In this document: in pieces, positions 34,399 to 45,100 of the stretch | How the letters are laid out: each line of letters begins with the position of its first letter | How positions within the stretch are numbered: position 1 is the first letter of the stretch | Source: an uncultured Bacteroidia bacterium | Lineage (GTDB): Bacteria; Bacteroidota; Bacteroidia; Bacteroidales; F082 | DNA length: 64,000 nt | NCBI GenBank assembly: GCA_902774295.1 | Contig: CACYHP010000003.1 | Coordinates: 62,001-126,000, forward strand | Reading direction: 5' to 3' | The notes under the pieces: model-generated | What the model was told of the DNA's origin: nothing | Databases searched by the model: none | The model's input: only the letters and a program-made list of their open reading frames with translations | Program-made: the position numbers and the translations under genes

Positions 34399-34703
34399 AG
34401 AATCTTGCGATTTTTGGCATAATTTTAAATTTTTAAAACTATGTAAAAGTACAATTAATTTTCAGACTTGCAACCTGATAGATGAAAAAAATTTATAATA
34501 ATGAAGAAATATATTTGCAGTGTCAAAAACAGCATTTGACGTAAAAATATCGCAAGAGACAACAGTATAGAACTTCAATCCTCCAAGTTTTATTTTGTCA
34601 TTATCACAGAATAATGTTTTTCTACTCGTTTCCCAGTGCTACAACTAATATATTAAATCAAAATGTATTTAATAAGAACACTTAATATTCCATTAATACA
34701 TAT
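34399..34703. other. A+T-rich intergenic stretch, no gene seen
   Basis: Between the RhuM-like gene and the convergent helicase gene. I see no coding frame beyond the 37-residue one noted separately. A lone plus-strand TATATTTG at 34510-34517 has no recognisable gene after it and may be chance in such A+T-rich sequence. Confidence 0.5.
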
Positions 34704-37700
34704 TTATTTTATCTGAATATCAATACTTTTATCATCAATTCGAACTTCATATTTCGACGACGGTAATGTATAAACATTTGCTAATTGGTGCGTAGTAACA
34801 AAAGTGTTCTTTTCAATGTAGTTTTTATCACCAAACATAAATTTTTCCACTTCTTGTGCAGTGAAATAAGTCATCTCATCCTTGTTTTCTTTTGCAATGA
34901 CACCAATATTTTTAGCCTGTAATTTGTCATAATGCTCATAATCAGGATCTGGCATTAGCAAGAAGAGATAATCCTGAGCTCGACTTATAGCAACATTCAG
35001 AATATTCTTTCTGTTGATGAAAGTTTTATCTGCAGCTCTAACCATTCCTGATGCAGGTGGATTATATACAGCTATGATAATATCGCATTCATCTCCCTGA
35101 AAACCATGGACAGTTCCTACCGCCACTTCAATTTGTGGATATGGCTCTTTACGTTGTTCCCAAAGCTTGTTTATAATTTCTGCCTGTGCATGATATGGGC
35201 TAACTATACCTAGTTTCCATGGTTGTCCACCTTCTTTACTGGATAAATTCTTTGCTATATATTGCGTAAACTCAAATGCAAATAATGCAGCATACACTTG
35301 AACATTTGATGTACCCACTTGCTGTGCACTATAGATCGATTGTGACCTTTCTACTGGGAATGGAATAAAGTTAACGCTCTTTACAGCATAGTCAGCCAAG
35401 GTGAGTTTTTGCTGTGTTGACTGTTCTCTAGCTGATGAAACTCCACCATTGTATGCATATTTACTAAACAGATTACCAATGGCTGGCACTGCACGATATT
35501 GCGTCGGAAGATTCATAATATCGAACTGTACAGGACGAGTTTTAGGATTTGTAAAGTTATCTAGATTGACCATCTTATAGATGTTCTCGTCTTTCCATAG
35601 TTCTTCATGCACTATTGGTTCTATTTGCATAGGGTCTCCAGCTATAACAATCTGAGATTCAGAACATCTATAGATAGGATATATTATCTGTGCTAACGGT
35701 ATCATAGATGCTTCATCTATTACTACATAATCCCACTTAATATCCTTGAGTTTAGCATCATCAAATCCATCATAAGGGAAACGTGCTATTGTAGATATTA
35801 TACAGCATTTGTTGGCATCCCAAATATTGCTCTCACGCATACAAACATGTTCAGCTAAATCATCCTCGTTAGTTGCCACAAAACGGAATAACCATTCTTC
35901 AGGATGCGAACGTTTATCTATCATTTGGAAAGCTCTCTTTGCAATAACATCAGCTGCTTTGTTAGTTGGACAAAGAATTAACATTTTACCCTTTGGCTTG
36001 ATAGCAACTTGGTTAATCCATTTTTTTACCAATTGGGTCGTTTTACCAGTTCCAGGAGGTCCAAAGATGAATTTTATTGTTGGATCTATATTATCCAACA
36101 TAGAATAATCATCTAGCAACTGCAAATCAAAGAAGGCATCTTGAAGTTTGGAAATAAGTTGAACCGGTGTTTCAGTCTTAAGCTCAGCACGATATATTTT
36201 ATGTGATAAAGACATTAATGTATCAATCATCTCTATGTCTTCATTCTTACATTTTAGACGAAGCACATAATCTTGAACACTTGCCACTTCAAAAACAATT
36301 GTTTGATGTGTATCTTCCGGTAAACGGAAGGTCACAGCTATATTGTTCATTTCTTCAATAGAAAGAGGAATTCTTCGTGAAGGATTTTTTAATAATACAC
36401 CATGTTCTGAATAAGGGTCTTTTTCTACACGAGAGAAGTTTATTTCTATTCCTCGTTTGTTTCTATTCTCTTCTCCACTTGCATTGAATTCCATTTCAAG
36501 AAGAGTATTAAACCATTCATACGTGTATTTCTTGGCTTCGTCGTTAGCAATTTGTTGACGGAGCTGATCTTCTTGAGCTCTTTCCTGCATGATTTTTAAT
36601 TGCAAGTCGAAGTCTACAGGCGGAGCTGGTTCATAATTTTTAGTCTTTGAAGCAACTGTCGTCGCTGTTTTATCAAAAGCCTCATCGAGGGTGTATTTGT
36701 TTTGTTTATGGGTAAACAACTGCTCTGTTTCTTCTTCAGTCTTTAACGACTGCATTTTTGATTTATTCTCTTCTTCTTGTTTTCTCCTTTCTTCAGCACG
36801 TAAAACATCCACTTCTTTTCGTTTATATTCATCCCTTATTCTAAATAATTCATGCAGATCTTCTTGAGATTTAATACCTTTAGCTTGTGCTGCTCGTCCT
36901 ATCTCTATTGCATTTATAGTGGATTTAGAGCAATTTTCTTTAATAAACTTGTCATCTTGGGTTTGAGGCGAGTGCTTTAAGCCAATGAGTTGAATAATCT
37001 CTTCATTTATAGTATATTTGTTGCTTAAATCCTCTATATAAACATTATTTGGACTACATAATTGCCCCTGTTTATTAAAAAGCCATTTGTTCTTTTTGAT
37101 GGACACGGACAGTGTACTTTCAAATGAACAAACTTTCCTATTGTATCTATAATCATTGTTTGGTTGGTATGAACATTCTCCATCTAACCATCCGGTTATA
37201 TCCTTTAACTGGAAGTATATTGATTTCCATACAAAAACAGAGTATTCCTCTGTTACTTTATTATTCTTACAACACTCATCAAAGGTATCTAATAGATAAT
37301 CTTTAAATCTAGGTGCTCCATATACGTAGATGTTTCCATTCGGTATTCTTTTAAATAATTCATCTGCATTTACATCAGTATCTTCGACAACTTGTAAATA
37401 ATCACAAAAATCAAAACGATCTAGAAAACTGTTGCAAAATTCCTCTTTAATTCCATCTATTGTTCTATAGAAATCTCTATCAAGTATATGAGTATTCTCC
37501 ACCAAATTGCCAACCATCAAGGTGTTTTCATTATATTTATATATAACATCCTCGATAAGATAATAGTGATTGTTGGTACATTTAAATTTGAATTTATCCT
37601 CAATCAGTGCTAAATAATGGCCTACATCTTGAGATTTACACTTTTGATAAACATCCCAGATGAACTTAAAATCTTTTTTGTATTGGTTATCATTATATAG

Positions 37701-39482
37701 GCATCCACTACCAGCATATCTAGGCAATATGGCATTTTCAACATAATTTCTACCATCTGGTACCGAGATGTTAAGTTTTTTTAATAATTTTTGAAAATCT
37801 ACATCTGCAGCTAATATAGGATCAACATAATTAATCCCATCCATAAATGAAGTATCATCATTAATAAAAACATTGGGTTTTCCTGATGGCGTATGTGGGG
37901 CTACGAACCTCTTATTTGAATTACGAATAATTGGTTTCGTGAGAAGAAGAGCCTTTGTAGAAGTATAAAAATTAATTTTATATTTTTCTATCAACCTTCT
38001 TGCGGATTCCGTCAGGAGAAATTTATAAAATTTCATAAGCCATTCATCATCCTGTGTGGCAATAAATGCTTCTGAAAAATCCTCGCCAAAGTTATCCACT
38101 GAGTATGTATCCAGACAGATGTTGTCAAAATAACTTTCGATATCGGAAGTCATCTTGAGCCTTGTATGAACATAATAATTATGCCCTGTCTTTAATAATC
38201 GATTAAACTGTTCAACACTAAGCAATTGCCTAATAGGTTCCTCAACTTTATAAGCACTTGCTGTGGTTACATATTTCTTTTCGCTACTCAAATGTACAGC
38301 TCTGTTAGATAATGATTCTTGGTATGAATTATAAAAATAATTAAACCACTCTTCTTTATCCTCATCATCGTCGCCGTATCGTTTTTTTAATGGAACGATT
38401 TCAAATATATTCTCATCAACCCATTGTTTTTGTTGCACCTCTGCTAATTCACACAGACAAACCAAAGCATCAGCAGCTAATTCAGATAACTCTTGGAATA
38501 ATAATGTATTGATTTCATCTTCACGTTTTATCTGTTGGCGATTGTCAACTAATGCAAATGGAGCATGCATAACTACACATAAATCAAGACTTTCGCTTGT
38601 TGGAAAATAGCAGAAAATCTTTGGTCTACGATTTGTATCTACTCGACCTCTATCATTTAAATAATAACCAACTGATATGGAATGCATTCCATTGGCAACT
38701 TGCACATCACGTGTAAACAACCATAAATTATCTTTCTTATCAACACCAAGACTTTCTACTAAAATATTTTCGCAACGTATCTTATCAATAACAACACGTT
38801 TTACAACTTCCTTCCGATATGCGCCCTCTACATTATTGCCTTCACAACTCCAACTAATTTCTTTTAAATGATTCAGAAACAATATTGGACTATTCAAAGA
38901 CATTAACTTTGATTCAATAATTGTATATGCTTTTTGAGCTGGCAAATCTTCACGATCAAATGGCAAATAAAATAGTGTCTCTCCCTTTTTTCGCCATGGA
39001 TGATCCTGCTCAATTAGCTCTGGTATGATATAATCTCGTAAACGAAAACAAACATTATCATCATATATTTCAGGTGTTTTTGTGTATTGAAATACGGCTT
39101 TAAAGCCAACACCGAATTTGCCAATCTTATTATCTGTTGATTTTTCGGTCTTTGTAGATAAACCAATAGCGGTTATTGAGTTGAGATGACCTAATTTACC
39201 GTTTTTAATGTCAATATCGTAATTATCAGGATCTGATATGGTAAATCTTATAGAACCATTGTGTTTGAACATAACACCTGTTTTTGTCAGGTATATATCC
39301 ACTACGGTCGCTTTTGCATCATCTGCATTTTGGAGAAGCTCGTAAATAAAATGAGCGGAATCAGGATATTTATCAACTACTGAAGACCACCAGTGTCGAT
39401 ATTCAGGATCCATTAAAACTTTAGCATGGCTTATCTTTTTTTCATTTAGCCTCTTGAACCAATTTTTTTCCTGATTATTCAT
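34704..39482 (-). CDS. giant HSP90-type ATPase / UPF1-like superfamily 1 helicase
   Basis: A 1592-residue protein with two enzyme modules. The N terminus has a sacsin-type GHKL ATPase fold: N-box HFIYELLQNADDAKA (about 44-58) and glycine motif KIGKFGVGFKAVF (about 117-130). A long middle region is unassigned, with a charged coiled coil near residues 870-930. The C terminus is an SF1 UPF1-like helicase: Walker A FGPPGTGKTTQL (about 1140-1151), Walker B YVVIDEASM (about 1250), LPTQYRAVPAIG, GTVHGFQGDECDIII and NVAISRAQDYLFLLMP. It lies 118 bases after rmuC on the same strand. The gene is visibly A+T-richer than the flanking housekeeping genes. Likely acts on nucleic acids, possibly in phage defence (inference). 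Start moved from TTG 39494 to ATG 39482. Confidence 0.85.
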   Translation of the reverse strand: MNNQEKNWFKRLNEKKISHAKVLMDPEYRHWWSSVVDKYPDSAHFIYELLQNADDAKATVVDIYLTKTGVMFKHNGSIRFTISDPDNYDIDIKNGKLGHLNSITAIGLSTKTEKSTDNKIGKFGVGFKAVFQYTKTPEIYDDNVCFRLRDYIIPELIEQDHPWRKKGETLFYLPFDREDLPAQKAYTIIESKLMSLNSPILFLNHLKEISWSCEGNNVEGAYRKEVVKRVVIDKIRCENILVESLGVDKKDNLWLFTRDVQVANGMHSISVGYYLNDRGRVDTNRRPKIFCYFPTSESLDLCVVMHAPFALVDNRQQIKREDEINTLLFQELSELAADALVCLCELAEVQQKQWVDENIFEIVPLKKRYGDDDEDKEEWFNYFYNSYQESLSNRAVHLSSEKKYVTTASAYKVEEPIRQLLSVEQFNRLLKTGHNYYVHTRLKMTSDIESYFDNICLDTYSVDNFGEDFSEAFIATQDDEWLMKFYKFLLTESARRLIEKYKINFYTSTKALLLTKPIIRNSNKRFVAPHTPSGKPNVFINDDTSFMDGINYVDPILAADVDFQKLLKKLNISVPDGRNYVENAILPRYAGSGCLYNDNQYKKDFKFIWDVYQKCKSQDVGHYLALIEDKFKFKCTNNHYYLIEDVIYKYNENTLMVGNLVENTHILDRDFYRTIDGIKEEFCNSFLDRFDFCDYLQVVEDTDVNADELFKRIPNGNIYVYGAPRFKDYLLDTFDECCKNNKVTEEYSVFVWKSIYFQLKDITGWLDGECSYQPNNDYRYNRKVCSFESTLSVSIKKNKWLFNKQGQLCSPNNVYIEDLSNKYTINEEIIQLIGLKHSPQTQDDKFIKENCSKSTINAIEIGRAAQAKGIKSQEDLHELFRIRDEYKRKEVDVLRAEERRKQEEENKSKMQSLKTEEETEQLFTHKQNKYTLDEAFDKTATTVASKTKNYEPAPPVDFDLQLKIMQERAQEDQLRQQIANDEAKKYTYEWFNTLLEMEFNASGEENRNKRGIEINFSRVEKDPYSEHGVLLKNPSRRIPLSIEEMNNIAVTFRLPEDTHQTIVFEVASVQDYVLRLKCKNEDIEMIDTLMSLSHKIYRAELKTETPVQLISKLQDAFFDLQLLDDYSMLDNIDPTIKFIFGPPGTGKTTQLVKKWINQVAIKPKGKMLILCPTNKAADVIAKRAFQMIDKRSHPEEWLFRFVATNEDDLAEHVCMRESNIWDANKCCIISTIARFPYDGFDDAKLKDIKWDYVVIDEASMIPLAQIIYPIYRCSESQIVIAGDPMQIEPIVHEELWKDENIYKMVNLDNFTNPKTRPVQFDIMNLPTQYRAVPAIGNLFSKYAYNGGVSSAREQSTQQKLTLADYAVKSVNFIPFPVERSQSIYSAQQVGTSNVQVYAALFAFEFTQYIAKNLSSKEGGQPWKLGIVSPYHAQAEIINKLWEQRKEPYPQIEVAVGTVHGFQGDECDIIIAVYNPPASGMVRAADKTFINRKNILNVAISRAQDYLFLLMPDPDYEHYDKLQAKNIGVIAKENKDEMTYFTAQEVEKFMFGDKNYIEKNTFVTTHQLANVYTLPSSKYEVRIDDKSIDIQIK

Positions 39483-39600
39483 ACAACCTTTCAATTATTT
39501 GTTTTGCTAAAACTTTATCCTTTTATTCAAAACTCCTTCTTTAAAGAATTCTGTAAACTATAGTATGTATTACACAATACGTGGTATGTATTTTATATTA

Positions 39601-41133
39601 CTACGCCTCTATTGGATTCCAGTCTATTGGTTCTGGCAACTGCTTTTTATTACTTGTTTTAGCACCAAGTTTTTCCATTTCTTTGGCGGCTTTTATAATG
39701 CTTTGCTGTCCAGTATAGAGCTTATTTTTTGCACCGTTGAAAGTATCGTTTGCTTTTGATATCTGCTCACCTACTTTGTCGAAACGTTCAATAAAATCAG
39801 CAACTCTATCAAGCAATTTACGAGCTTGGTCGAACACTTCTTGCTGGTTTTGTGCTTGTTGAACTTGTGTCCAGGCCATCTTTATCATTTTTAGTAATAC
39901 CAGAAGATTCTGTTCGGATGTAATACAAATACCTTTATCAAATGCATCACGCCACAACGTATTCTCACCTTGTAATGCCAGCTGTAAAGCAGAATCGTTC
40001 GGAACAAACATGATAACGTAGTTCATAGCTGTGCGTGGTGCCTTAATATATGACGAATAGTCTTTTGAAACAAGCTCTTTTATATGTTTTTTGACACTAT
40101 TGATGTGTTTCGCTAAAGCTTTCTCCTTGTCTTCAGGTTTATCAGCATTGCAATAGTCTACAAAGTCGTTTAGCGAGACCTTTGAGTCAATGATACAATC
40201 TTTGCCATCAGGATAATGGACTATGACATCAGGGATAAGGCGTTTTCCAGTTTCATCGTGCGTTATAATCTTGCCATTAGCATCGCGGAGAGTTGATTGC
40301 AATTGGTAATGAACGTCTTTTACAAGACCACTGTTTTCAAGCAGCTGTTCCAAAATCATCTCACCCCAAGTGCCCTGAGTTTTAGACTCGTTACGAAGAG
40401 CTCTTGTTAAGTTGTTTGCATCATCGCTGATGGTTTTCGTTTGCTTCATCAAATCTTCGATGGCACGCTCAAGTGAAGCCTTGTTGTCAGTTGTGGTTTT
40501 GATACTTTCAGTCACCTGCTTTTGAATGGCTTCAAGCTGCTCTTTAAGAGGTGTTACTACGTTTCCAATCTGCTCAACATTAGTTTTGCCCAACGATTCC
40601 TCTCGCTGTTTCAAGATTTCTTGAGTAGCATTTTGCAGCTGCTCTTTGGCCATTGCCAATTGCTGTTGCAGAGTTTTAGCCTGTTCCTCTTTATTATGTT
40701 GCATTTGATCTTTAAGAATACCAACTTCCTTTTGAGCAGTATCACGCTGAGATTGCATATCGGCGTTTTCTTTAACCTTTACTTCGAGGTCTTTTTGCAG
40801 CTTAATTATGGTGCTTTTTAACTCATTTTGAGCTTCAATGTTTTTCTGTTCCTGTTTAGAGAGATTGTCGGCCATTTCTGAAACCTGCCGTTTAGTTAGT
40901 TCCAATTCCTTCTCTGTCGCGCTTTTTTCTGACATAAGATTTAGGTTGTTGCTTTTAGCAGTGGATAACTCTGATTCTTTATCTGATAACACTTTGCGAA
41001 GCGAGCCTACTTCTTCGTCATGTTTTTTGCTTTCAGCTAATAATGATGCATTCTTTGCCTTCATTGCAAAATAGGTTATGAGGCATCCTATGCCTAATGC
41101 GATAATTGCAATTACGATAGTTTGTATATCCAT
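39601..41133 (-). CDS. rmuC: RmuC family protein (putative DNA recombination nuclease)
   Basis: A 510-residue protein: one N-terminal transmembrane helix (about 5-24), a long coiled coil (about 30-215, many Glu/Lys/Gln heptads) and the RmuC domain (about 240-470). That domain resembles PD-(D/E)xK nucleases: GTWGEMILEQLLENSGLV, IPDVIVHYPDGKDCIIDSKVSL (D...DSK core), MFVPNDSALQLAL. E. coli RmuC limits rearrangements at short inverted repeats; it is often found near defence genes. Here it is followed on the same strand by the HSP90-ATPase/helicase gene and preceded by a long hairpin RNA region, so the two genes may form one module. Confidence 0.92.
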   Translation of the reverse strand: MDIQTIVIAIIALGIGCLITYFAMKAKNASLLAESKKHDEEVGSLRKVLSDKESELSTAKSNNLNLMSEKSATEKELELTKRQVSEMADNLSKQEQKNIEAQNELKSTIIKLQKDLEVKVKENADMQSQRDTAQKEVGILKDQMQHNKEEQAKTLQQQLAMAKEQLQNATQEILKQREESLGKTNVEQIGNVVTPLKEQLEAIQKQVTESIKTTTDNKASLERAIEDLMKQTKTISDDANNLTRALRNESKTQGTWGEMILEQLLENSGLVKDVHYQLQSTLRDANGKIITHDETGKRLIPDVIVHYPDGKDCIIDSKVSLNDFVDYCNADKPEDKEKALAKHINSVKKHIKELVSKDYSSYIKAPRTAMNYVIMFVPNDSALQLALQGENTLWRDAFDKGICITSEQNLLVLLKMIKMAWTQVQQAQNQQEVFDQARKLLDRVADFIERFDKVGEQISKANDTFNGAKNKLYTGQQSIIKAAKEMEKLGAKTSNKKQLPEPIDWNPIEA

Positions 41134-41160
41134 TGTTATTATTTTAGTTAAATTTGGATG

Positions 41161-41168
41161 TATATTTG
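41161..41168 (+). promoter_or_regulatory. -7-like box before the structured RNA (plus strand)
   Basis: TATATTTG, about 6 bases before the beginning of the transcribed hairpin region. No good -33 element at the right distance, so only a weak call. Confidence 0.4.
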
Positions 41169-41173
41169 TTATA

Positions 41174-41340
41174 AAAAAACCGTGAAACTTTTTGTTCCAA
41201 ACCGAGGTTCTGGTAAAACCTAATCAGCAAACAAGAAAGTCCACGGTATTGCGTGAACGTTTCTCTATTCTTTTGCTGATTATTTAGAAATTTACCAGAT
41301 TTCGGTTTAGCTAAGAAAAGCGAAAACGCCTTTTTATATG
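41174..41340 (+). ncRNA. candidate rod-like structured RNA (6S-like shape), strand uncertain
   Basis: A gene-free stretch folds into one long interrupted hairpin: AAACCGA 41199-41205 with TCGGTTT 41302-41308; TCTGGTAAA 41209-41217 with TTTACCAGA 41291-41299; TAATCAGCAAA 41221-41231 with TTTGCTGATTA 41272-41282; and an inner CACG/CGTG hairpin. That is 27 pairs in three stems with small bulges. On the plus strand a TATATTTG box precedes it and a bulged terminator hairpin AAAAGCG-AAAA-CGCC plus TTTTT (41316-41335) ends it, giving about 165 bases. On the minus strand it would be the leader of rmuC, below TATCTTTG at 41398-41405. Shape and size recall 6S RNA, but I could not match a family. Confidence 0.5.
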
Positions 41341-41397
41341 TCTTTAAATTCTTTTAATTTTTTCTGTTTCTTTTATATTTTTTATGATTTAACACTG

Positions 41398-41405
41398 CAA
41401 AGATA
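41398..41405 (-). promoter_or_regulatory. -7 promoter box, probably for rmuC
   Basis: TATCTTTG on the minus strand. If it drives rmuC the leader is about 260 bases and contains the long hairpin plus a GGAAC/GTTTC stem followed by a T-run at 41172-41178, which looks like an attenuator. No other box lies nearer rmuC. The rest of this gap (41341-41477) is A+T-rich with nothing else seen. Confidence 0.45.
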
Positions 41406-41477
41406 GAAATTTTTGAACTAAATGACAAACTATTTTGAAAATATTTGAGATTTTAAACGTAGCAAGGAATCTCAACT

Positions 41478-42053
41478 TCAAACTCCAAACTGAGTAAGCC
41501 ATTCACCGACCTCATGCTTCACATAGCTCTCGCTAATAATATGCGAAGGCAATGTCTTCTTCGGGCACATCTTGCGGTTCTTGAAGATTTTCTCGTAATC
41601 GCGTTTGATGTCGTCGCCAAGAAGCTCGTCGTGCTCAGTGTGATGACACGTAACATTCTCATTTACAACAAATTTGAATTTCTTAAACTCAAACAAATCC
41701 TGCATCGTGAACTTAAACGAGGTGGCGCCGTCGCTTCGGCGAGCATGGTACTGCACAGTGCCAACGCTCTTCTTCAACGACTTCATAGGCTCGATGACAG
41801 GGTTTATCACCAACTTAGGACCAGTGAAATCGCTGCAAAGCACATAAAAACCGCCCAACGACGTGCCCATCATCGCAAAGACCTCGTTCTCCTTCGCGAA
41901 ATCGTTGATTTTCTTTATCGAAGCTCCTGCATGATGGTCCACCTCAAGCGCACACCATTCATAATCAGGATAATAAAGGTTCAGGAAGCCCACCGTCTGC
42001 GTGAACGGCGAGCCTCCGAAACCGTGAATATATACTATCTTTTTCTTGTTCAT
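41478..42053 (-). CDS. YqiA/YcfP-like alpha/beta-hydrolase
   Basis: A 191-residue protein of the UPF0227 (YqiA/YcfP) type, small esterases. The start KKIVYIHGFGGSPFTQTV holds the oxyanion region and GTSLGGFYVLC has the nucleophile serine in G-x-S-x-G; the conserved asparagine-proline NPVIEP and a late histidine (about HEVGEWL) complete the pattern. E. coli YqiA hydrolyses short acyl-CoA esters. Its true substrate here is unknown. It follows the glycogen operon on the same strand after a gap of 80 bases that contains a dispersed repeat element. Confidence 0.85.
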   Translation of the reverse strand: MNKKKIVYIHGFGGSPFTQTVGFLNLYYPDYEWCALEVDHHAGASIKKINDFAKENEVFAMMGTSLGGFYVLCSDFTGPKLVINPVIEPMKSLKKSVGTVQYHARRSDGATSFKFTMQDLFEFKKFKFVVNENVTCHHTEHDELLGDDIKRDYEKIFKNRKMCPKKTLPSHIISESYVKHEVGEWLTQFGV

Positions 42054-42082
42054 TTTTAATTTTCAAATGATTCCGTAAAATA

Positions 42083-42120
42083 AGGATTTCTCCACTCCGC
42101 TTCGCTCCGGTCGAAATGAC
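42083..42120. repeat. dispersed element, 38-base form, intergenic
   Basis: AGGATTTCTCCACTCC... to GGTCGAAATGAC, in the gap between the esterase gene and the GT3-GT35 gene. Same family as 25566-25603. Confidence 0.75.
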
Positions 42121-42133
42121 GAGGCGAAGGATC

Positions 42134-45100
42134 TTAGATCCATTTCACCAGCGGCAGATCCTGTCTGTGAGGCAACATCGCGTTGGTCGGGAAGATTCTG
42201 AATGTGTAGTTGAACACCCCTGCCCTGTTGATCGGCAAGCTGATGTAATAACGGGCCCAGCCATCGCCGGCATCGACCAACTGCAACGGATCGACACGCA
42301 CGAGCTTGTCAATCACGTCGTTAGTCTTAGAAGCTACGACCAATTCAATGCCCACGTCGCCTTTCTGCAATCCAGGTGTCTTCAGCGTGATCTCAGCAAT
42401 CATGACATCGCCGTAGGTCAGCGGACGCACATCAGGATCCGGCACCTTGATGGATTCCACCTCGATCTTGTCCCAGTTGGCCTGAATGTTGCGCTTCCAG
42501 TCGACGATCTCGAATGCTTTGGCATATCTGTTGGCCTTCATCCAGTTGGTGCGTTCGATAAGCTTGGTGTAATACTGGCTGAAATAGTCGTCGAGCATGC
42601 GTTTCATGGTGTAGAACGGAGCAATCTGCATCATGTCGTTCTTCATATACTGGATCCATTCGCATGGCACGCCGTCCTTATCTCTGTTGAAATACAGCTG
42701 AACGATCTCGTTCTCGATGATGTCGTAGATAATCTCGGCATCGAGCTCATCCTGATAACGCTGGTCGTCGTAGGTGCGTTCCTCTTTGATAGCCCAGCCA
42801 GCCTTCGGACGATAGCCTTCAGCCCACCATCCGTCGAGAACCGACAAATTAAGTGTTCCGTTCATCGCGGCCTTCTCGCCCGATGTTCCTGAAGCCTCCA
42901 GCGGACGTGTAGGCGTGTTCATCCAGACATCGACACTCGAAGTCAGAAGCTTGCCGATCTCCATGTCGTAGTTGTTGATAAACACCACCTTACCGATAAA
43001 CTCCTTCCTTCTGCTGACCTCGATGATATTCTTTATCAAATCCTGACCGGCCTTGTCGTTCGGGTGTGCCTTGCCTGCAAACAGGAAGATCACCGGACGT
43101 TTAGGGTCGTTGACGATCTCAGCCAATTTCTCAAGATTGCTGAACAGTAGATGCGCACGTTTATATGTCGCAAAACGTCTTGCAAATCCTATGATCACAG
43201 CGTTTTCGTTGAGTTTCTCCATCGTCTCAATGATGAGTTTCGGGCTCTCCGAGCGACGGCGCATATCGTCGGCAAGCTTCACCTTGATAAACTCTATCAG
43301 GTTGTGTTTCAACTCTTTACGTATTGCCCAGAAGTCTTTGGCAGGGACATCCTGTATCTTCTTCCATACTGTAGGATCCGACTGGTTATCCAGATAATCC
43401 TCACCAAGCACTTCTTTATACATGCATTGCCAGTGTTTGTCGGCCCATGTCGGGAGATGCACGCCGTTGGTGACGTAGCCGATGTGGTTCTCCTCGGCGA
43501 AATAGCCCGGCCACATCTGCTGGAACATCTCGCGGCTCACGCGGCCGTGAATCTTACTCACTCCGTTGACTTCCTGGCTGAGGTTAACAGCTAAAACGCT
43601 CATCGAGAACTTCTCGTTAGGGTCGTCGCGGCGAATGCGTCCCATGTTCATGAACTCTTCCCACGAGATGTTGACTCTGCCTGGGAAATGCGACAGATAT
43701 GTCCTCATCAGGTTCTCCTCAAACGCGTCGTGACCTGCTGGAACCGGAGTATGTGTAGTGAACAAAGTCGAAGTTCTCACAAGCTCCTTAGCCACGTCGA
43801 AGTCAAGGTTATGTCTTGTCACGTAGTTGCTCAATCTCTCGAGGCCGCAGAATGCAGCGTGACCTTCGTTGCAGTGGTATATCGTAGGCTTGATATTCAT
43901 TGCGTTAAGCATCCTGATACCGCCGATGCCAAGGAACACCTCCTGTTTGATACGCATCTCGCTGTCGCCGCCGTAGAGCTGTCCGGTGATGGCTCTGTCT
44001 TCAGGTGAGTTCTGCTCGATATCAGTGTCAAGTAAATAGAGGCTTATCCTACCCACGCTGACTTTCCAAGCTTTCGCGTAAACGCTTCTGCCCGGGAATG
44101 CGATGCTGATGGTCACCCAGTTGCCGTCATCGTCACGTACAGGCTCAATCGGGAGTTCAGAGAACGTCTGCGGCAGGTACTGTGAGAGCTGCTCACCCGA
44201 CACCGAGAGATCCTGATTAAAGTAGCCATAACGATATAACAGTCCGATAGCCAATAAGTTAGCATTCGAGTCGGATGCCTGCTTGAGGTAGTCGCCTGCC
44301 AGGATGCCGAGGCCGCCGGAGTAGATCTTCAACGACTTCTGTAGACCGTATTCCATTGAGAAATAAGCAATTTTATTGTCGTTGGCAGGCTTCACCGACA
44401 TGTATTTCTTAAATTTATCATAGACTTTATTCAGTCTTGTGATAAATCTCTCGTCCTGTTCAAGATCATCAATCTGCGATTTGGTGAGGCTCTTCATCAG
44501 CGCTATAGGGTTCTGCTCGAGGCGCTCAAACGCAACAGGGTCAATGCTTTCGAACAGTTCGATGGCATCCATGTTCCAGCACCACCACAGGTTGTTGGAG
44601 AGCTCCTGCAGTTTCTTCATCTGCTCCGAATACACAGGATCAATCAAAATCTTCTTCCAAGTCGGAGAATCCTGTTTCTTATAGTCGAAATTCCTCAACA
44701 CTTCCGAATAATTCCTGGTTTGCTTCAGATACTCCTTCCCTTCAGATTTCGTAACAGCGAGGTCGTAGGCATTAAAGTAATTGACAATCAAGTCCTTCCA
44801 TGTCAACGATGATGCTATCTCGATAGCTTTTTTAGAGATTTCCGCTGTCTCTTTGTCAGAATGCGATGCCATCTTCAGCACCACTTTCTCCATCTCGTTG
44901 ACGACAGAATCTTCGTTTCCTTCTTCACGATGGATGACCGCAACTGCTTCATTGTCAATGTTTTTATCTTGGATATACTTGCCAAATCCCGACACGTCCA
45001 TTGTTATCGTCGGGATGCCGTGGGCGATGCTCTCGAGCGGGGTGTAGCCCCATGGCTCATAATACGACGGGAACACGGCGAGGTCGAATCCATACAGGAA

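Noticed and set aside
34510..34517. Plus-strand TATATTTG as a promoter
   Set aside because: No gene or structured RNA could be recognised downstream; probably chance in A+T-rich sequence.
41221..41260. GAAAGTCC inside the hairpin RNA, reminiscent of the conserved 5' motif of RNase P RNA
   Set aside because: The rest of the RNase P core motifs are missing and the rod-like fold is wrong.
41174..41340. Retron msr-msd reading of the hairpin region
   Set aside because: No reverse transcriptase gene nearby and no msr-type start.
33185..41480. Integrated phage or transposon
   Set aside because: No integrase, transposase, phage structural gene or tRNA attachment site was found; only the 22-base repeats hint at mobility.
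42116..42892. A 258-codon frame opposite the end of the GT3-GT35 gene
   Set aside because: Overlaps the conserved PLP-lysine region of the phosphorylase on the other strand; a shadow frame.
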